Counted from the stretch's first letter, positions 10,673-25,158 are shown. The stretch is 64,000 nucleotides of DNA from Monomorium pharaonis (GCF_013373865.1 NC_050471.1:5369307-5433306); one strand, 5' to 3'. Translations and numbers: made by a program. The notes: generated by a model not told the origin, from the letters alone.

Positions 10673-13440
10673 CGGGATAACGAGAACCGGAATCCGCCGA
10701 TGTTGATTCCATTAAACCACCCCTTGGGTTTCACATCTCTTATGATATTTCAGAATTCAAATAGGGATCGCCTCGGAGATTCGCCAAGTTGTTTTTTTTT
10801 TTTTCAACAGCCGACCACTTTATATCTCCCCCCTTCTCTTCATCAGGATTCACTTCTTTGCACTATGCTTGGATTATGTATTTATATGATAGGTATCAAA
10901 TTTTCCAGAGAATTCTGCGCCGGCGAGACAAAGGAAAAATTGCTGCAATGCCTCGTAGGAAATCGTAGAAAATGCAAATGAAATACTGAAAAGAGATTGT
11001 ATGAGAGATTCAAATAGAAGATTGAAGATTAAAAAAAAAGAAGTAGACGTTACGATTTTAGAAACTAGGAAGGCCGACGTTCGTCGATCGATCAGTATCG
11101 TTGAAGAAAACAACACAGATCCCGAGGACGAAGCGTCGCGTCACAGCGCAAATTGCAGCGTGCATCACGCGTGAGCCCATGCAGACGTCGTGCTACGCCT
11201 ATAACAATAATTTCAGTAGGTGTGAACGAAACCACCGGGGGGAGGACGGAGGGCGCACAGGAACGGGGGAGAAAACGCGAGCACGAGCCCCAGAGCGCAT
11301 GTCCACCGGATTGGAGGGGTTGATAGGGGTTGATTGGCGCCTGCGCCGCTCTGTCCCTCCGTTCTTTTGCCCCTTTCCTCCCTCTTCTGGAAACCGCGTC
11401 CCTCTCTTATCAACCACCCCACTCCGTTATCATCCCCTCTTCTCATCCTCTCTTCTCCCTCCGTTCCGCTTCTCTCGTCGCATTCGCCCCTTCCGCCTAT
11501 CGCTTTTCCCCGTCGTCTCCCGTCTTTCTGCTCGTTTGTCCGTCCCTCGTTTGCGTTTCCCTTTCTCTTCTCTCGACTTTCCCTCTCTTTCTCCACGGAG
11601 GACTCGGATTTTACCCCTGCCTCGCACCTTCCCTCTGTGTCTGCCGCTTTCTCTCCTTCTTTCTCCCGCTTGTCGGTCAGTTTCACCCTCTTTCGATACG
11701 CGCCGCTCATTGTTCGCGCGTGTCACGCATCGCCGAGGTGAAACCATCCGACGATTTCCTGGCTGGCACCTGGTTTCGCGCGCTGCTTTTTTCCTCTCTA
11801 TCTCCCTGTCTCTTTCCCTCGTCCGCTTTCATCCGTAGGAGCCGTTGTTACCGTTGACCGGTCGCGGGGCACACGATCGGTGAATTGTGACGAGACGACG
11901 GAAGGGGAAGGACGACTTCCGAAGTGACCGATGTCACTGTCAATGGCGGGGGAAGCTAACGAGGGTGTGACAGGTGTAGCGTCAAATTAGTACGTTTGTG
12001 ATCCCATCCGGGGTGGAAGGGCGAGAGTAGCGCCGTTGGGGGCGAAATCAGAGATGGTTTTATAATAACGATGTTTAAGGGGTGTCGTGTTTTTTAACAG
12101 GCGCCACTTAAGGAGGAATTTAAACGTTTCACGCGGAAATATATTCATCATATAAATTCGATGCGTTAAATAATTTCAGTAAATTGGTACTGTTGTGTTG
12201 TATGATACGGTTAAATTGATTGATATTTTAATGACAATGTAACTAATAGATTATCGTAATTTATCATTGATTTGTCAAGATAGTAGGATGTACAATATTA
12301 TGATCAAAGCAGATGCAATGTTGGAATGAATACGATGTCATTATCAACATTTTTTGTGATCTCGAAAAAATATAAAAGGAATACTTATTATATAAAAACT
12401 TCTCCTAATGAGCAATTTGTAACACGTAATTCATTCACAATATGTCCAATATATTTTAAGTCTCCTTCTGAGAAACTTATTTATAAAATCTCTGCATTTA
12501 ACAGCTTAATCACGGAATGCGTCGCGCTTCGCTTGTGCTTTGCCGAGAAGCAATGACGTTGAGCTGAAAGCGCTCGAGTTCCACAGGCAAATCTCGTCCT
12601 TCTCTTCCTCTCCCCCCCGGCTACTTGCGTGATGCATCTTGATCGTGGATGTACGTTTCCACACATAATTAAAGTAAAAAAAATCGCACATTAACATAAT
12701 AATCTACCTCGTATGGATACACCTGGATGGTAGCGTCGGCCACTTAAACGTCGCGCATCGGGGAACGCCGTTCTCTTTCGTTGGCAACTAGGAACCGGAA
12801 GCACGTGTCAGCCACCTGATCGTCAACCTCTGTTACGAACTCTGACGTGCAACGTTGTGCAAAAATAGAATCGCTATAGCGATCTTTGATAACACTTTTT
12901 AATCTGGGATCAGATTCTTCCTTGAAGGACATAGATTTTTATAATGAATCTTGGCTGCTACTATTTGTGTGTGTGTGTGCGTCACCTAACGCTATTAAAG
13001 TCTATAAAACATTTCGTCAAGGATAAAATATAATAGCGATCTCTCTAAAGTTGAATTCTCGAAAAGCCGCCAGTTTTTCACCTGGGGAAATGTTGGTCCT
13101 GTAATTTGAAGGGGGAAAAAACGACTGTGAATTCGTCGAAGAAAATATGCGACTCAAAATCGAGTACACGTCCGGTATATCACGAACAGGTATCGAACCG
13201 AGCGATGGCGATGGATCACGGGGTTCACCGTGGCTATCGACGACCGCGATTATGATTATCGGTATTATCCCCGCCTGTCTTTTACTCTCTCTCTCTCTCA
13301 CTCTCGGCAGAGATTACCCGGAGCATGTTTGCGCGCTTCCGAAGTGAGTAGATTGTAACGCGATACCCTCCCCGTGACGCCCATTCGCCTCGATTGGCGG
13401 AGATCGTCACGCTGTCAGGAAGCCGCGATCTTCGCCACCA
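10673..13440. other. Non-coding region
   Basis: Contains an octamer at 10972-10979, the polypyrimidine tract, AT-rich sequence at 12060-12500 and a short GT run at 12966-12979. No gene is recognised. Confidence 0.5.
11345..11825. repeat. Polypyrimidine (C/T-rich) strand-asymmetric tract
   Basis: For about 480 bp the plus strand is mostly C and T, made of ccctc, ttctct and tcccc words with no clean period. Reading frames stay open on both strands because the sequence is low in A and G. The resulting Ser/Pro/Leu/Phe or Arg/Gly/Glu peptides are not genes. Confidence 0.8.
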
Positions 13441-13480
13441 GCGTAATCGTCGTCCGTGAAATTTGCATATTAATGCTCGG
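13340..13480. promoter_or_regulatory. Candidate enhancer island with POU octamer joined to a homeodomain site
   Basis: A compact GC-rich stretch ends in ATTTGCATATTAATG at 13461-13475: a perfect octamer on the minus strand (13461-13468) running into an ATTA homeodomain word. Such a composite suits a POU-homeodomain protein such as Vvl, either as autoregulation or with a partner. Function is inference. Confidence 0.35.
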
Positions 13481-14444
13481 AGATTTTTACACCGTTCCCC
13501 CCCTCCCTCCCCTTCATCTGTATTATTGTTATGGGACTTCGGAAATTATTAGCGCCTTTATCCGCGATCTACAAAAATTTGTAGCGAGAATTTACAGAAC
13601 GATCTACACTTCTTCCCTCCCCGCTAAACAAAAGCCAAACGAAAAAAAAAGAAATTGAAATTACGTACGGGAAATTTTTGTTACATCTTCAGAATAAAAA
13701 TCTATAAGCTCTTCTTCATTACTTTCTGATAAAACTCGATTATCACTCTGAATGCAATTATTTGTGATTTTTCAGGCAAGAGATGAGGCATTGAATAATG
13801 CATCAGATGCTTAGTTTGCCCATGGGGAAGCCGCAGCAGGAAGCGAACGCAGGCAATGAAATCGACGGGCTGTTTCGCAGCCGCGCGATCATACTCTTTC
13901 GCCTTTAACGGCCGTAAAAATAAGCGCGACATAAACCGCGAACAATGCGTGTAAAAACCGATTGTAAAAATACCCTCGCGCGCGCGAGACGCGGGAACGG
14001 ACAAGAGCGGTCTCTTCTGTGCGACTTTTTCACCGCCGCGCCGCGAAAAGCAGAAAATTATTATATCTCCGAATAGATTCGGCGGGTTGTAAAAAGAAAA
14101 CGGACGAAGGTAAGTACGGCTTACTCGGACGAGATTTACGAGACAAACGCACGCGTGTTCGGAATATAACGGTCAGTCATATTCCGTGTCATTTGAGACG
14201 CGTGTCGTTGGAGAAAGGTGGGTTAAAGAGCTTCAAAACCGTTAAACACAATTGGGCAATCGTTGGAAGAAACGAGCTGATATGTACACTTGTCCCATTA
14301 TATACATTAATGATAACATCTTTATCAGGTCCTCTTATGTCTGCTAATTTTGCGGCGGAAAATTAATAATTAAGGCAGATTATAAAGCAGGAAAACACGT
14401 CAAATATATAAAATGTACTGTTTCAGAATAGTAACACGTAGCTT

Positions 14445-14477
<33 letters not shown>

Positions 14478-17380
14478 TTCTAAAACCAGAAAACTATTTG
14501 CATCAACTGTTCAAGAATAATTGACTCCAGATAATTTGACAATCGATTCAGGAATCTCATTATAGATGATCTGTGTATTATAATCAGTATTCCTACTAGA
14601 ATTAATTTCTTATCGGGTTTAATCAATTTGCACGCTGTATTCTAAGCAAGATGTCATCTGTTTGTGACAATTTGCATCCCATGATCTATTATTCATCGAA
14701 TTGAATTCGCGCGTTTTGGTAACTGTACACAGCGATTATTTCTGACTAATCGATAACAGTATATCACGGAATATCGTATAGACGTGATATTTTCGCCGCA
14801 TAAAAAGACTCTCCCTCGTCCCGATTATCCGATTTGACGTGGAAAAATTGGACCAAACGTGGTATACCTCCAATTAATTCACGATCGCGTAAAATAATCG
14901 CACGTAGAAATAGCACAGACAAGCTGTCGAAATCGGGCGATGTGCGCCGATCTAAATATTTTGCGTTCTGGATTTAGCGTGTCGCGCCAACCAATAATTT
15001 CAGCGAGGAGCATCAGCGTGAGATCACCTGTGACACAATAAACGTCGACATACTGATTGCGATAACAGAATCTTGTTACGCTAAATCGAGGATGATTTCG
15101 GCTGCGATAATATTTTATTATTTGCCCTCCGAGTATGGTGAGCAATTAGTTTCATCAGACTCTCATAATTATCCTCGCAACGAAAGCAGACAGGAGAAAA
15201 ACATGATCATGAGAATGTATGATTAAACGTCAATCGACGAAATTGCCGCGTAAATATGTGCAAAATATTTGAAATATTCGTCGGCAGAAAACATTAGGTA
15301 GATTTTTCATTCTAAAGTCAAATCGCTAATTACGAAGTGAAGCATTAATTTCATCGTCTTACGAGAGAGAGAGCTTTATTTTTAATTATAATAAAAATTC
15401 TAGGTAAACGTATTCATTTTTCTTTTCGTTTAAAGTTGCTATTTCTTTTTTATTTAACTTTTTAATCAATTGTATAACTCTTATGTTGATTCCGGTTTGT
15501 TAATTGATCGAGCTATTTGTGCGACGTTTACGAGATAAAGAAAGATTGAAACGAATAATAAATATAACGATATTCCAAGATCTCTCGATCAGACGCTTTA
15601 ATAGCTTAATTACGAGAGCAGCGAGACCAGCCACAGAATTCTTTTGACGGTAAACAGTAATTAAACATCAAATCTAAATCAAAAAGAGAGATATGTGTTA
15701 ATTGTTATTGACTGAAGCCAGTGTTAGAGCCTTTTTTGTTTCTGATTGCATCACTCGACTCGGGCAATAAAATCCCTGGGAGGAGGCGACTGCTTCTTCA
15801 AGGTAAAACGTGCCACGATATTCGATTTCGCGATAAGCAACAACGACACGAGCCTTCGATGCGTAACCGTAGGCGTAGCGAGAAACACCTTCGAAGTCAG
15901 CTCCGATGCGCGCTCGATGATGAGCAAACACCAAGCTCTCGCTGGAATCTCACGAACGTTAGAGCAATGTTTTCCAACCTTCTTTGCGTAATGGACTGCT
16001 TCTAAATGATAAAACAATTTGCGGAGCACAAAGCACATACATACGTTAAATAAATATATATAAAGCGCGGGTATATATACTAAGGCATTAATGTTATAAC
16101 AAAAAAAATCATGGAAAGTTATTAATTAACTATATGAAATAATTATTAAAAAGATAAGAAAGAGTTGATGAAAGAGCGATCACCTATATCAATCGATGAG
16201 ACTTTTAGATATATGCGTATCGCATACATGTAGTTCTAATTATCTAATCCACTATTAATTAATTTCAGACCGCAATATGTAACGCAATTAAAAATCCCGA
16301 CTCGCTCGCGAGAGATCGTTTCTCGATTGTTTGGAGTGAATTGAACAATATATCTTTATCAACGATACTAAGAACATATCCATCCCAGATTATCATAAAC
16401 GTTTAATGGATTTCACTAGCGCACCACTAGCTCAAGCGTTTTTTTTTTCTGCAGAGCGCGATTATCCCGCTTGTCACTTGGCCGTCACGGCAATTTCGTC
16501 ATATCGTGTGATAATTGCACGCGACGCGATGCACGAGAGAATAATCGAGCGATCGGGCGAGGTATCTCTCGCCGTCGATCGACAAACAGAGCCCGGACTT
16601 CGTTCGTGGAAGCGAGAGACAATCGCGAGGAAAAGGTCTCTTGGATATGAAGAGAGTTATTCAGTCGTTCGATCGATTATGCGTGCGAATACACATTTTT
16701 CGTCGTTTCTTCACGTCGCTCACGTTGTTCATTAAGCTCTTAATTAATACAATGAAAGACTTCAATATCATCACGATTAAGTCGCGCGAATGAACTTTTA
16801 CCGTAATTATTCATGGATACATCACGGATGGAAATGAGAGACGCGAGAGTAAAAGTGTTCGCCCACGAGGATCCAACGGGGGGAAAAAAAAGATTTTAAA
16901 GACCTCGAGGAGTTTCAGGTTTATCCCTTGTGAAATAAGAAAATCCTACGGAAACCATAGTTATTATTAGAAACGAACGGACAACTCTGATTTTGCTTAG
17001 TCATGTGACACGTAAAAATATTCTTTTTTTAAATAAAATTTATCATATTCGCTACGGCTTTCTAATCGCTTGAAAATCTACTGACCTTATCTGATACGTG
17101 CAATGGCCTTATCGAACGAGAAAATGTATTACGCAGATTGCGAGTAATGATCAAAAAACCAAAATAGGAATATCGCACTTTCGCATTTATTTGAACAATC
17201 AACATTATGGTACAACAAGAAGTAATTTACAAGGGGGAACCGTAAGGACGATTCTATTCTCACGACACTAACGCACATAGAATATATTGACGAGGTAGAG
17301 AGAGGTGAGAATTTCTCGACCATAGGTGACGATAATCCGGCAAAATAAAGCAAAACGCCAGGTGTATGTTGCACATTACT
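13481..17380. other. AT-rich non-coding region
   Basis: Holds the TC array at 14446 and two octamers (14496-14503, 14670-14677). CpG-containing patches at 15770-15970 and 16450-16720 interrupt the AT-rich DNA. No gene is recognised. Confidence 0.5.
14446..14480. repeat. (TC)n microsatellite
   Basis: TC array with one gtc interruption. A perfect POU octamer follows at 14496-14503. Confidence 0.95.
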
Positions 17381-20300
17381 TTCATGTCATTTATTAATCG
17401 AAATTCAATAGTAATTTAGTTCTTCGTCGCTTCTAACAAAATGCATTCACCATCACTCGCCAGATCTTTATTTTTACGTTAATATAATAATTAAGATTTA
17501 ATTATATTATAATAATATACAGCATGGGGAAAGATGAGCAGAGGGGAAAAAAGAATCGTTTACAGATGCGTATCGTTTAACGGTTTCGTGTATACGTGTA
17601 TCTCTAGGTGTAGCTTTACATGTCTTTCTGTCGCCTCTCTCTCGTTTGCATATCGCTTATAATTCGCAACATCCACAACGCGTTGATATTTCAAGAAAAA
17701 AAAAAATCGCGTAATCGTGGCACGAAATCGGCATAATTTTCATTTCGATTGTCACAAACATGAAAATGATTTTATATACAAGAGAACGGTAATACGCGAA
17801 ATATAAATACAAAATATTCAGAAGAATATGTACTTTTCAAATCCAAACTAGAAATTTAAAAAAATACAAATATAACATAGCGTTTGAAAGATATATTTCT
17901 TAGCTATTTGTTAGCTAGTTTAAATATTGTATGTACATACGCATATATATCTGTACTTATATATATGTATAAATTTTATATATATCTATACACAACAGAA
18001 TTTCGTTTATCCGCATATATCAAGAGACAAGTTCCGATAACACTAAAAAAAATTTACAATAAATAATAAACGTTCATTAACCGTCTTCATTTATTAGTTT
18101 TGATAATCTCAGCAAAATCAAATCAAACACGTCGAGCTCTTATTACCCGAAATATTGAAATAATAATAGCTCAACTATCGGTTCGTGTATTTTGAACTTT
18201 AGGTAAAAATTTATTCATATAAATGGATAAACGGAGTTCTACTGTATACATAACGTGTATGTTACATTACTTACACACATACGTGTACATAATGTAACGC
18301 ATGATGTATATATCATATACGTATCACTGCATGTGTAATATACGTGTACACACAAGATAAAATTGTCGTATGTATCGAAATTATACCGATTTCACTCTCC
18401 ACGCGAGTTAGAACGCGAATCGAAGAAGTGCGGTTGTTTCGCGAAATCACGATTATTGTCAACTTCACAGAGAGGAAGGAAAAAAGAAACGTACCTCGGA
18501 ACATGGTCCAATTAGCAATTGTCCAATTTCGCGTTTGCGCGCGTCGATTCGCCCGGAAAAGGATTTCCTTAATTTTCTTAACGAACAACCGCGCTCCTCG
18601 ACCTCCATACGTCCGAACACGTTCGCTAGCAATCGCACGATGCCACGATCGCAACAATTAACATTGATTTTCTACCAATCGCACGCCGTACACGGTCGCA
18701 CTCGTACCTTTTTTTCGCTCGCTTTGCGCTCCTTTCTTCCGTTTCTCTAGTTTTTTTTTGCATTTACAAAAAAAAATAATGTCGAATTTTTTTGGCGCAG
18801 CGTCTCATTCATCGTTTCGCAATTTCGCATCAGAGTCTCCCTCGCTCTTGTCTCGGCGCCCGAAAAAACGAACGGTTCGATTTGTTCAGCCAATAAAATC
18901 ACCCAGCGCGATCAATCACCGTTAATTTCGATCCCGGGGACGCCCATTCTTTTTGCGTGAGAGTTAAATTATAAGCGTCCGTCGCTCTCGCAACGATTCG
19001 CAATCGCGCATCCGATGCCGATGGGTAAAGTCGTTTGTCGATACAACAAAATCACTTTGCCAGCCACGTATTTGCCTCCCTCACTCTTTCATTCCTCCCA
19101 CCCCCTCCTTCTCTCTCAAATCAAATAATAACAAAACAAAATATTGTAAGATGTTCCCAAATTTCAATTTGGTAGATTGTGCTTTTTTTGACTCTTGCGA
19201 AAGTATTTAAACATAGCGGTAGATGATCCATTGGCTCAACAAATCCTCTCTCGCACATTACGCGTGCATTCGTCTCTTTTTCTCTTCCTCGTCTCTCGCT
19301 TTCTTTTGTTTGTGTGTGTATATTTTATGTGTGTGAGGGTGTGTGTGCCTTTCTTTGTCATTTTCATTAAAAAATAATAACAGAAACTAGCATGCAATAA
19401 CAAATGGCGATTAAACTTAAATATCGCGCTTATATCACATACAACTCTCCGTTAACGCCTCCGTTAACGCGTATTCTATACGATTTGTAACGCGACGCAT
19501 TGTTATAATAATAGGCGTTTAATTAACTAATGCGAAAAGTTTGTAGCCGATGCGCCTCTCGGAAAAAGATTCCTCTAACAATATTCGTTTTGCTAACAGC
19601 TTTTTATGCAACAATAAAAAAGATCACATCATAAAATCAACGTACAGTGCAATCTCCACAGCGCGGAATTCATAATTCACGAGCGTCAATTGAATTATGC
19701 GGAACAGTGTATAAAAAATATACATATGTATATGCAAATGGCGCAAGTGAAATCTTTTGAATCATTTTAATAATGAGCGTCGCGTGTCAATTCGCAACTA
19801 CAGGATTTATAAGCATACTTTTTTACGCCATACAGATCAATTTGCAGCATTTTTCAATTAAATTCCGCAACAGTAATCATTTATTCATTTCATTAAAATG
19901 ATCGAGATTGCACTTCTCGTCGTAAAAACAGGTACTGACAAAGATATCAATGTTTTCATCGATATTTTTAAATCAACATCGAGTTTGAATGACAATGCGT
20001 ATGAAAACATCGTTTATGAAAAGTGCCTTTGTCAATATAACCAGTAAAAATTTCTCCAATGGAACAATTACTTTTGGGTAAGTTTGATCCTCACGAAGAG
20101 TGAATAAACTCGATGAAGTCAAAGATATGTTTGACATATTGAATACATCGTGCTAATCGAGGAAATGTGAAAAGAATACGGCGATAAGCATCGGCGGCCA
20201 ATTGAGCAAATAATCACAGAAGCTATGTGTATGACTGATAATAACGCATGTGTAATTGCTGTAATTACTATTATATGTAATATATAGCAGAGCTGCTATT

Positions 20301-21539
20301 TTGAGCAGATAGCAATGCGTTAATAAATATAAAAGATGAGCTTTCCATTTTAAAATGAAAGAAAAGTCTATTAACATCACAAAATTCAGAAATATCTCCG
20401 TACATGCTTAGCTAAATTTCCGAGATTTGAGCCGAATTTAATTCTTCCCAAGTGGAGTCTAAAATTTTTATGTAACGCGAAATTGCTATAATCCACGACG
20501 CGCGTACATTTATTTGAATTCCGTCGTTCGCAGAAGAACAAATGTTTGTACTGTGAATCATGTATTATTGAAGCGAAGAGCAAGTGCGACTTCCAGTTGA
20601 CGAGCCAAAGAGCTGCATAAGATTTACATTTCTCTAGATATATTTTATAGCTGGTGGTCTTCCGAACTGATTGTCAGTCTGCGAAACACTAATCATGTGG
20701 ATAAAGGAGGTTGTTTAGGAGAAAATATCGTGATACACACGAGGCTGATGGAAGACATTAGTGCGAGCTTAACGACAGGCATAATGCTTGAAATTTCTCG
20801 GAGCGAACCTGCGGGAATGGATATGTTTCTATTACGCCGGTATCGGTAAATGGACCTAACAAGGATTTGATTCGTTCTCGACGACGGCGCGGCGATTACG
20901 TCAAAGAAGGACGTCTGTATTCCAACGAGCGAGGAGGCTAACGAGCGTTGCTAATGCGGGAAGGACACTATCCTCTCGCAGGAGGATGGACAGCCTAATA
21001 TCGGAGCTCATAAAATTCCGAAGCTCGTCTCGTAGGCAAATATGCCTTCTACCGATCTACCGCGATAGTCACAGATAAGACCTTAAAGCGTTCGCACGAT
21101 AGTACGAAGGGCGGATACACGTTAACTGATTTGTTAGGAAATGTTAATCCGTAAAGGGGAAACGCATGTGTGCTACGATCGATCGTAATGAATGAGCTAG
21201 ACTTTCAAGGTCGCGGTGCAGTGAGAACATGGACTATCAGCGCGCAAACGTGCGACTCGCGGACTTGGAGTGACTCCGTTCGATTTTTTTTTCTTTTTTA
21301 ATATAAAATTTGTCGTTATACCAGAAATTCCTTCGCCAAGTAATCATCAATTTCGCAAATGTTCACGTTCACGAAACGAAATGAAAATATTCCACGATTT
21401 CCACGTATCCCGCAATGAAACGCTCAAGTTTTCTATAAATAGTGGGTGCTGAGGACTAGATTCACTTGATAAACACGTTCGAGAATGTAGTATCACGTCG
21501 CGTAGACGCGCAACGGCTAAATCTTGCTAGGCGCAGGAG
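17381..21539. other. AT-rich non-coding region
   Basis: Contains an inverted repeat GTTACATTA (18261-18269) with TAATGTAAC (18290-18298), an octamer at 19732-19739, and a GC-balanced stretch at 20690-21260 with several TAAT words. No gene is recognised. Confidence 0.5.
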
Positions 21540-22180
21540 CCTCGCCGAGAGGGTTGGGCCCAATATAAACCGTGCCATTACCGAAACGTCCAAGTATTAC
21601 GGAAATGAATGGCCCCGCGATGCGTTAAGCGCATTATAACGATCAAAAATTACGATGATTAGCGGGTCGCGCGGTGGCCGGGTCCCGTCCGTAAAGTCGC
21701 CCGGGCACACGGTGAGGGGCCTCCTTATTAAAGCCCCGTGACGCGCTGCTCGCCAACGGAAGGATCGCGTCCCCATAAAAATCTCTCTCTCTTCCCAAAT
21801 TGGGCCGTGAATTACAAGCCGCGGCCCCGGCGCGCGTTTGCGCCCCTAAACGACTCTTTTAGCCCGGCAAGTAGATACTGTAGGCGCTATTAACGCGCCG
21901 GGCAGTTTATACACACCTAATGCACCGTTTATGCGGCCCCGGTCGGGTGCCAGACGCAAGTACGACTCCGCGGAAGTGTATAAATTACCGTCGGCATTTC
22001 GGTAAATACGCGTAATGTCAACGCGTAATGGTTCGGGCATTAATAGACGGTGACGAACCACCGGGTTCGTTGAACCACTCAAATAAGAACGCGGCCGCCA
22101 GGTATATGTGCTTTTTTTTTTGCGATGACCCGACTTGTAATGCGCCGCTAGTACTGTCATGATCCTCCTGTCATTCCGGC
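21540..22180. promoter_or_regulatory. Candidate enhancer island downstream of vvl
   Basis: A GC-rich, CpG-rich block in AT-rich surroundings, full of ATTA/TAAT words (near 21658, 21727, 21888, 21918, 22014, 22040), one GTAAATA forkhead-like word near 22002 and no believable reading frame. It lies about 4.1 kb beyond the vvl stop. The call rests on composition and motif density only. Confidence 0.4.
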
Positions 22181-23299
22181 CATGGAATATAAATCGTGCG
22201 ATTATAACAACAATTTCCTAAACGCAATATCGCGTCATTTCGCATGCCAAAGTACATTGCGATAATAGAATCGTAAAAAAAAAAAAAGAAAGATGAGAAA
22301 ATTGTACAAATGACGATTTCGTCGTTGATGTCCAACTTTCGCAAGCAGCATGCGAAATCGAAGTCATGCGGCAAGATGCAAAGCTTGCTCGCAAAGCCGG
22401 CAAGTCAGAATCTCTTATCCGGGATTTTTTTTATTTAACGCTCGGCGAAATTGATCGAATGTTAACAAACAACGACCGCGGAAAGCAGCAGCAACAGCAG
22501 CACCTGCGTACGTGCTGGTACAATTACGACGGCAGCAGCCGACGACGCCAGACAAATAAATCCGCGCGACACAGCGCGTAACGAGCCTACCGTGATGAAA
22601 AAGAAAAGGAAATGATGACGCCGCGTTTCGCGTGGGCACTCGGTACACGATCAACGAAGTACCACACAACGATTGAGGTGGAAAATAAATCGCGCTAGAG
22701 AGGAGGCGAAGGTGTGCGTCGGCGCTACGGAGTTTCGCGGCCACCTACGCGTTTCGCGACGCCAAGGAAGATCAAGCCGCAAAAAGGCGGCGAGTCAATC
22801 GCGAGAGAGCTCGATAAATAAAAAAAAATACATATAAAATGGTGAAACAAAGCAATGAGAGATTGAGAGACTCGATCGAGGAGATTTGCGGCAATCGAAG
22901 AAAAAGGAAGGGACTTTTTATATACCGTGCGACAGATGTCTTGGCATATGCACATCTAGAACGATCAGATAGATATCGATCAAAATTAATAAATAATTCT
23001 TATTATGTAAGAATTACACGGAAACTATTACTGGGCGTATATTGGAAACGTCGATTACCAAAGCGAGCGAGTGTATCGCAAAGGAAATCGCGTGGATACT
23101 CAGCACTGGGGTAGTATTGAGACACGTGGCGTGCCTACGCGTCAAATAGCTTTAAAAAAAACCGCTTTAAAAAAAGCAGAAAGTGAAATCTTGACGAAGC
23201 GCGAGAGTAAAAACAGAAGATACGATCGATCGAGCTCATCTCGATTTCGATGCCTGTGGCCGCTCGAGGGGCATAATTTAAATTTCATAGAGCGCATAA
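22181..23299. other. Non-coding stretch beyond the presumed vvl 3' end
   Basis: Contains a short cagcag/caacag run near 22487-22506 and AT-rich sequence. No gene is recognised. Confidence 0.45.
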
Positions 23300-24195
23300 A
23301 GTCATGTTTATTTCTCGTAAAAAAATCTGCCGATGTAAAACTGTTCTTTTACGGAATAAAATATTGTCGAGGTTTAACTCGATTAAGTAAAACTTCCTGT
23401 ATAAATTAAATTTCGCGAAGGAAAAAAAAGGTCTCGAGTTTGTTTCTAGGATAATTAACATTGAACATAATTCCTATAATGATAATAAAAAACGAAATTG
23501 TAAAATGTATAATTTTATCACATGAGATTATGAAAAACATAATGTAGAATAAGGTTCTTGCGCGCCTACTCTCATTATTTCCATTTAAATTTTAATTTCA
23601 TTAAAATGTTAAACTTTAAAGGCCGTAAGACGCTCTTAATTTTACCGACGGCAAGAATGACAGCTTCGTCACATTTGGCTAAGTATTACTGTATCACAAG
23701 CGCGAATTCAGTTATGGGTGCCGAGATTCGCAGCGACAGCGAGAAAAAGAACCCAAAGCTCAGCGAGATGATTCGTGTAGAGACGATCGGCAAACAAACC
23801 AAAGAGAATTTGGTAGAAGCGCAGCCGGTCTATACGTAATAATCTAAAATTCTACGTATACAGTAATAATCTAAACAAACCGTCTAGGCAAAGGTATGGA
23901 TTTCTTCACGGTTCGTGTGAATATTCTATAATGAATGTTTTCTGCTTTTCGTCATACCGATATTTAAAAGACAGTAGAATTTAATAACAGAAAATGAATA
24001 TGAGATTATACATCCCGTACTACTCCTTACAATGCAATTACTGTACCATAAACTGATCGGATAATTAATAACTTCCACGTAAATCACACAGTTTATCGTC
24101 TAATACTATACTTCGTGACGTAAGATACTTTCAATAAATAGCACTGTACGAACCGTGTGTGTGTCAGCTTCGCATCTGCCTAAGCCTCTTTGGGG

Positions 24196-24220
24196 AAAAA
24201 AAAAAAAAAAAAAAAAAAAA
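24196..24220 (+). repeat. Run of 25 A
   Basis: A pure A run on the plus strand, preceded by tgggg. It would be a U run in the vvl transcript. No flanking target-site duplication was seen, so a retroposed tail is not supported. Confidence 0.9.
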
Positions 24221-24390
24221 CAATCTAGACACGAGAGGAGACGAACGAGACGAGAGAAGTAGAGAGACAAAGGGAGACAAATTGAGAGAGCGAGAGAGGA
24301 AGAGCTTTTCTTTCGATATTATGCCCGGCAGCGATGGAAGACGCGATGGATTCTCGGCTCCGCGATCGACTCCCGGACAAGATATCGATG

Positions 24391-24655
24391 ACATTAATAA
24401 TGACGATGACAATAATAATAATTAAAATTATAATAATCGCAGTAAAGAATAATAATAATAATAATAATGTGACAATAATAATAGTGGCGAATATTATAAT
24501 AGCGATAATAATAAATTCACCGCGTTAACGCCGGATTGGTGTGCCACAGTTACATTTTCTCAAGACCTCACGATGAACGTCACAATAATATTAATGATAA
24601 TATATAATAATAGCAATATAATAATAAACATAATAATACAATAATAATAAGACAT
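24391..24655. repeat. AAT/ATT trinucleotide-rich low-complexity block
   Basis: Imperfect aat repeats dominate, with clear arrays near 24448-24470 and 24600-24652. Apparent peptides here are runs of Ile or Asn from the repeat and are not real genes. Confidence 0.85.
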
Positions 24656-25150
24656 AGCTAAAACCTTCAGATCTATACATAGACATAGAGCTTTCGAATG
24701 TAACGCCGCGTTCCGTGTTCTCATATACATATATATATATATATCCCTTTTTTTCTATTTATATATAATAATATATATCTTCATCTATAGACTCGTGTGT
24801 ATATACACATATATATTTATGTATACTTACTCTTTATACAGAAGGGGTTTTTCGCGTGAGGGGGGAACTGTCTTGCCGTCTCGCTAGGATTTCGCACGCG
24901 CTTTTCCAATACGCGGTCTTCTTCGGTGTGCACCCTGTCCCTTTATATATATGTATATGTATATATAATCTGTCCCTCTTTTTTATACTTTGTCGCGCTG
25001 CATATTCCTTGTCTCTCTCCCTCTTTTTACATCTCCTTCCTCCGATTATTCCAGCTCCCGCGTCTGTTTTTTCCGCTCGTTGTCGACGACGATGACGACG
25101 ACGATTCATGCTCTCCCTCTCACTTAACTTACTAGCTTTATCTAGTACAT

Positions 25151-25158
25151 TATTTACA
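25151..25158 (-). promoter_or_regulatory. Pumilio-response-type element in the presumed vvl 3' UTR
   Basis: The minus-strand sequence is TGTAAATA, an exact match to the PUF-protein consensus UGUANAUA. It lies about 1.1 kb after the vvl stop in sequence that is not simple repeat. Function depends on the 3' UTR reaching this far. Confidence 0.35.

Noticed and set aside
11101..11838. 245-codon plus-strand frame
   Set aside because: Most of it lies in the polypyrimidine tract, where several frames on both strands are open. The peptide is Ser/Pro/Arg/Leu low complexity with no domain.
24190..24225. Poly(A) tail of a retroposed gene
   Set aside because: The sequence to its left is not gene-like and no target-site duplication is visible.
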